Shown here: piece by piece, positions 61,337-64,000 of the stretch
Numbering within the stretch: position 1 is the first letter of the stretch
Layout of the letters: the number at the start of each line of letters is the position of its first letter
Assembly (NCBI RefSeq): GCF_900046475.1
Contig: NZ_FCOU01000001.1
Coordinates: 62,001 to 126,000 of the forward strand
Direction of reading: 5' to 3'
Source of the DNA: Collinsella ihumii
GTDB taxonomy: Bacteria > Actinomycetota > Coriobacteriia > Coriobacteriales > Coriobacteriaceae
DNA: 64,000 nt
Made by a program: the position numbers and the translations under genes
The notes under the pieces: generated by a model
The model's input: only the letters and a program-made list of their open reading frames with translations
Databases searched by the model: none
What the model was told of the DNA's origin: nothing

Positions 61337-62017
61337 ATGGGAATCTTAGAGCGCTTCACCACGATCGTGAAAGCCAACATCAACGAGCTGCTCGACCACG
61401 CCGAGGATCCGGCGAAGATGATCGACCAGTACCTCGTCGACCTCACCGAGTCGCTCGCCGAGGTCAAGCAGGAGACCGCCGGCGTCATCGCCGAGGAGAA
61501 GCGCTGCCGCCGCATGGTCAACGACAACGCCGCCGAGATCGCGCGCATGGAGGACCTCGCGAAGAAGGCCCTCGCTGCGGGCAACGAAGGCGACGCGCGC
61601 ACGTTTTTGGGCAAAAAGCAGCAGCTCGCGACCGCTGGCGCCGAGCTGGAGAAGGCATACGACGCCGCGCACGCCAACGCCGACAAGATGCGCCAGATGC
61701 ACGACAAGCTCGTGCGCGACATCGAGAACCTCAAGAGCCGCCGCGAGACCATCAAGGCCAAGGTCGCCGTCGCCAAGACGCAGGAGAAGGTCGCCGGCTT
61801 CATCTCCGGCTCCGACCGCGCCGAGAGCGCCATCGAGGCGTTCGACCGCATGGAGGCCAAGGCGGATCGCATGCTCGACACCGCCGACGCCATGGCCGAG
61901 CTGAACGAGGAGCCAAAAGACGCGGTCGCCGACCTCGAGAAGAAGTACGCCTCCGCCGTCAACGACGCCGCCGTCGACGACGACCTCGCGCGCCTCAAGG
62001 CGGAGATGGGCCTGTAG
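61337..62017 (+). CDS. PspA/IM30-family protein
   Basis: A 226-residue protein, nearly all helical and coiled-coil. MGILERFTTIVKANINELLDHAEDP begins the family's amphipathic start region (landmarks GILERF and EDPAKMI). PspA-type proteins coat and stabilise the inner face of the membrane under stress. AGAAAGGAATGCC precedes the ATG at 61337. It is the second gene of a probable two-gene unit with the TPM protein. Confidence 0.92.
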   Translation: MGILERFTTIVKANINELLDHAEDPAKMIDQYLVDLTESLAEVKQETAGVIAEEKRCRRMVNDNAAEIARMEDLAKKALAAGNEGDARTFLGKKQQLATAGAELEKAYDAAHANADKMRQMHDKLVRDIENLKSRRETIKAKVAVAKTQEKVAGFISGSDRAESAIEAFDRMEAKADRMLDTADAMAELNEEPKDAVADLEKKYASAVNDAAVDDDLARLKAEMGL

Positions 62018-62110
62018 GCACCCGCCCCGGCTCCGTCCGGCAAGGGCAATCGGCCGTCGTTTCCCTATAATGAGGGCAGCGATTTCACGCGCCGCGAACA
62101 AGGAGGAACC

Positions 62111-63169
62111 ATGATCAGCGCAACACCTTTTGGAACGACACCGGATGGCGCACAGGTCACCTGCTATGCCATCGACAACGGCAGCATCACCGTCCGTGTC
62201 ATGGACTTCGGCGCCACCATCATCGGGATCGACGCCCCCGATGAGAACGGCGAGTGCGCCGACATCGTCTTGGGCTACGGATCGATCGACGGCTACACCG
62301 CGGCCAACCCCTCCTGCTACGGCGCGACCATCGCCCCTTCCGCCAACCGCATCGGCGGCGCCGAGCTCACCATCGACGGCGAGACGTGGCACCTCGTGAA
62401 GAACGAGGGGGAGAACAACCTCCACACCGACCTCGATCACGGCCTGCACAAGCGCGTGTGGAACGCCGAGGTCGATGATGCCGAGAACACCGTCCGCTTC
62501 ACCACCGCCCTCGCCCACGGCGAGCTCGGCCTTCCCGGCGAGCGCGCGTTCACGGCGGAGTACACGCTCACGCCCGCCGGCGTCCTGCGCCTGCGCTACG
62601 CGGCGACCTCCGATCGCCGCACGTTCGTGAACATGACCAACCATTCCTACTTCAACCTGGCCGGCCATGATTCCGGAAGCATCTTGGGACAGGTCGTCTC
62701 CGTCAACGCGTCGCAGGTGCTCGTCGTCGACGAGCACTCGGTTCCCACCGGGGAGCTGCGCGACGTCGAGGGCACCGCGTTCGATTTCCGCTCACCCAAG
62801 CCGCTCGGCCGCGATATCGAGGCCGACGACGAGCAGCTCCGCATCGCCCACGGCTTCGACCACTGCTTCTGCGTCGACGGGTTCCGCGCGACCGGCACGC
62901 ACCTGCGTCCCGCCCTCCACGCTGAAGACCCCGAGAGCGGCCGCGTGCTCGACATCTCCATCACGACCCCCGGCGCCCATCTGTACACGGGTAACTTCGT
63001 GGGCGACGAGCACGCCAAGGACGACGCGACCTACCGGGCCAACGACGGCTTTGCCTTTGAGCCCGAGTACTACCCGAATACGCCCAACATCCCGAGCTTC
63101 CCGCAGTGCTTCTGCGGACCCGAGCATCCGTACGAGAGCGTCATCGAGTACCGCTTCTCCACCATCTAA
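62111..63169 (+). CDS. galM: Aldose 1-epimerase (mutarotase)
   Basis: A 352-residue GalM-type enzyme interconverting alpha and beta anomers of galactose or glucose. Landmarks are GATIIGIDAPDENGE, YGATIAPSANRIGG, the catalytic His in NHSYFNLAGHD and the catalytic Glu in FEPEYYPNTPN. AAGGAGG precedes the ATG. It is a single gene ended by a bidirectional terminator. Confidence 0.95.
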   Translation: MISATPFGTTPDGAQVTCYAIDNGSITVRVMDFGATIIGIDAPDENGECADIVLGYGSIDGYTAANPSCYGATIAPSANRIGGAELTIDGETWHLVKNEGENNLHTDLDHGLHKRVWNAEVDDAENTVRFTTALAHGELGLPGERAFTAEYTLTPAGVLRLRYAATSDRRTFVNMTNHSYFNLAGHDSGSILGQVVSVNASQVLVVDEHSVPTGELRDVEGTAFDFRSPKPLGRDIEADDEQLRIAHGFDHCFCVDGFRATGTHLRPALHAEDPESGRVLDISITTPGAHLYTGNFVGDEHAKDDATYRANDGFAFEPEYYPNTPNIPSFPQCFCGPEHPYESVIEYRFSTI

Positions 63170-63176
63170 AACAGGC

Positions 63177-63270
63177 GGCCCCCTGCCAACGGGGACGGGC
63201 GCACATGAAAAAGACGGCCGGGGGCGACCCCGACCGTCTTTTTCATGTGCACATCCCCCGGCAGGGGGCC
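63177..63270. terminator. Nested bidirectional terminator between galM and nagA
   Basis: An inner stem (GCACATGAAAAAGACGG with CCGTCTTTTTCATGTGC, 63201-63250) has U tracts in both directions. An outer stem (GGCCCCCTGCC with GGCAGGGGGCC) encloses it. ACGGGGACGGG in the arm echoes the dispersed repeat core. Confidence 0.8.
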
Positions 63271-63281
63271 GAGCAGAAGCT

Positions 63282-64000
63282 TTACGCCTTATACACCGAC
63301 GCGCCGCCCAGATAGGTCTCGACGAGCGTCATATCGGGCTCGAGCACCACGAAGTCGGCCGCGCGGCCGGGACGGATCGAGCCGCACACATCGTCGATCT
63401 CGTTGGCCTCGGCGGGCGCCTGGGTGGCCATGTAGACCGCCTGCTGCGGCGTGGCAATACCCCAGTCGACCACGTTCTTGACCGCCTGGTTCATGCGCAG
63501 GATGGAACCGGCGAGCGAGCCGCCGTCCTTCAGGCGCGCCGTGCCGTCCTTCACGATCACCGGCAGCTCGCCCAGGAAGTAATCGCCATCCGGCATGCCG
63601 CCCGCGCACATGCAGTCGGTGATGAGGCAGGTGTGCTCGCGGCCCTTGGCGTTCATGACGATGGCGGCCGCGAACGGATTCACATGATGGCCGTCGCAGA
63701 TGAGCTCGGAGAACGACTTATCGCCCGAATACAGCGCAGCGCCGACCATGCCGGGCTCGCGATGATGCAGCGGGCTCATGCCGTTGTACGTGTGGACGAA
63801 CACCGTCGCGCCGGCGTCCAGGCAGGCCAGGGCCTCCAGGATGCCCGCATCGGAGTGGCCGAGCGCCACGACGACGCCCATCTTTCGCGCCTCGCGAATG
63901 AAGTCCGGGCTCTCCGGGTACTCGGCGGCGATGGCGATCTTCTTCACGAGGCCGTGCGCGGCATCCTGCCACACGCGCAGCTTCTCGATCTGCGGGGCCG
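63282..64000 (-). CDS. nagA: N-acetylglucosamine-6-phosphate deacetylase (C-terminal part)
   Basis: The gene runs off the right edge; 239 codons are visible. Landmarks of NagA are ALGHSDAG (metal His), HTYNGMSPLHHREPG, LICDGHHV and the catalytic Asp in LITDCMCAGGMPDG, followed by GSIRPGRAADFVV near the end. It removes acetate from GlcNAc-6-phosphate on the way to fructose 6-phosphate. The 5' part and operon context are outside the window. Confidence 0.93.
   Translation of the reverse strand, partial: APQIEKLRVWQDAAHGLVKKIAIAAEYPESPDFIREARKMGVVVALGHSDAGILEALACLDAGATVFVHTYNGMSPLHHREPGMVGAALYSGDKSFSELICDGHHVNPFAAAIVMNAKGREHTCLITDCMCAGGMPDGDYFLGELPVIVKDGTARLKDGGSLAGSILRMNQAVKNVVDWGIATPQQAVYMATQAPAEANEIDDVCGSIRPGRAADFVVLEPDMTLVETYLGGASVYKA

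Overview
The window is a GC-rich bacterial chromosome segment. Its gene set points to an anaerobic, fermentative gut actinobacterium of the Coriobacteriia, most likely Collinsella or a close relative. The reasons are an Rnf complex beside a GlnR-type orphan regulator and a GlnA2-type short glutamine synthetase, a FeoA-FeoA-FeoB cluster, many PTS sugar operons, and GTG starts with strong ribosome binding sites. No rRNA or tRNA gene was seen, so the placement is inferred from gene content only.

Layout. Positions 1-2946 hold the rnfC-D-G-E part of a ferredoxin:NAD oxidoreductase. Next come a dCMP deaminase, an HtrA protease and a nitrogen pair (GlnR-like regulator and glnA, 5468-7712). An IS3-family element (8038-9486) has jumped into a dispersed palindromic repeat. 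The ferrous iron cluster follows (9546-12907). Positions 13376-22104 are a GntR-controlled operon combining a mannose-family PTS with a class II aldolase, a TIM-barrel isomerase/epimerase and three oxidoreductases; its substrate is unknown. After a decayed transposase come a TPP-riboswitch-controlled thiamine-precursor transporter (22891-26112), a heavy-metal P-type ATPase with two small membrane proteins (26184-28993), and a trehalose PTS operon with its regulator (29173-33981).

The second half holds a YbtPQ/IrtAB-like ABC pair with a divergent AraC regulator (34052-38758), a CLC-F-like channel, a VOC protein, a lipoprotein, a GH1 remnant and aspS. A polar amino-acid ABC transporter whose permease carries an extra outer domain follows (43901-46955), then an AAA/DUF4143 protein, ppc, hisS, a threonine aldolase, pyk, fba, a DeoR regulator and a PfkB kinase. 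A TPM/PspA envelope pair, galM and a partial nagA close the window.

Genes that appear to work together: ppc, pyk, fba and the PfkB kinase belong to central glycolysis and anaplerosis. The feo genes, and possibly the YbtPQ-like pair, serve iron supply and share GTTAG/CTAAC half sites upstream. The most unusual features are (i) the PTS/aldolase/dehydrogenase operon, (ii) several families of long palindromic intergenic repeats sharing a GGGGAC core, (iii) a two-plus-two set of inverted 28-30-bp repeats at 51703-52007, (iv) a ~200-bp MITE-like element at 58652-58852, and (v) a glnA reading frame with no ordinary start codon where homology says the protein begins.
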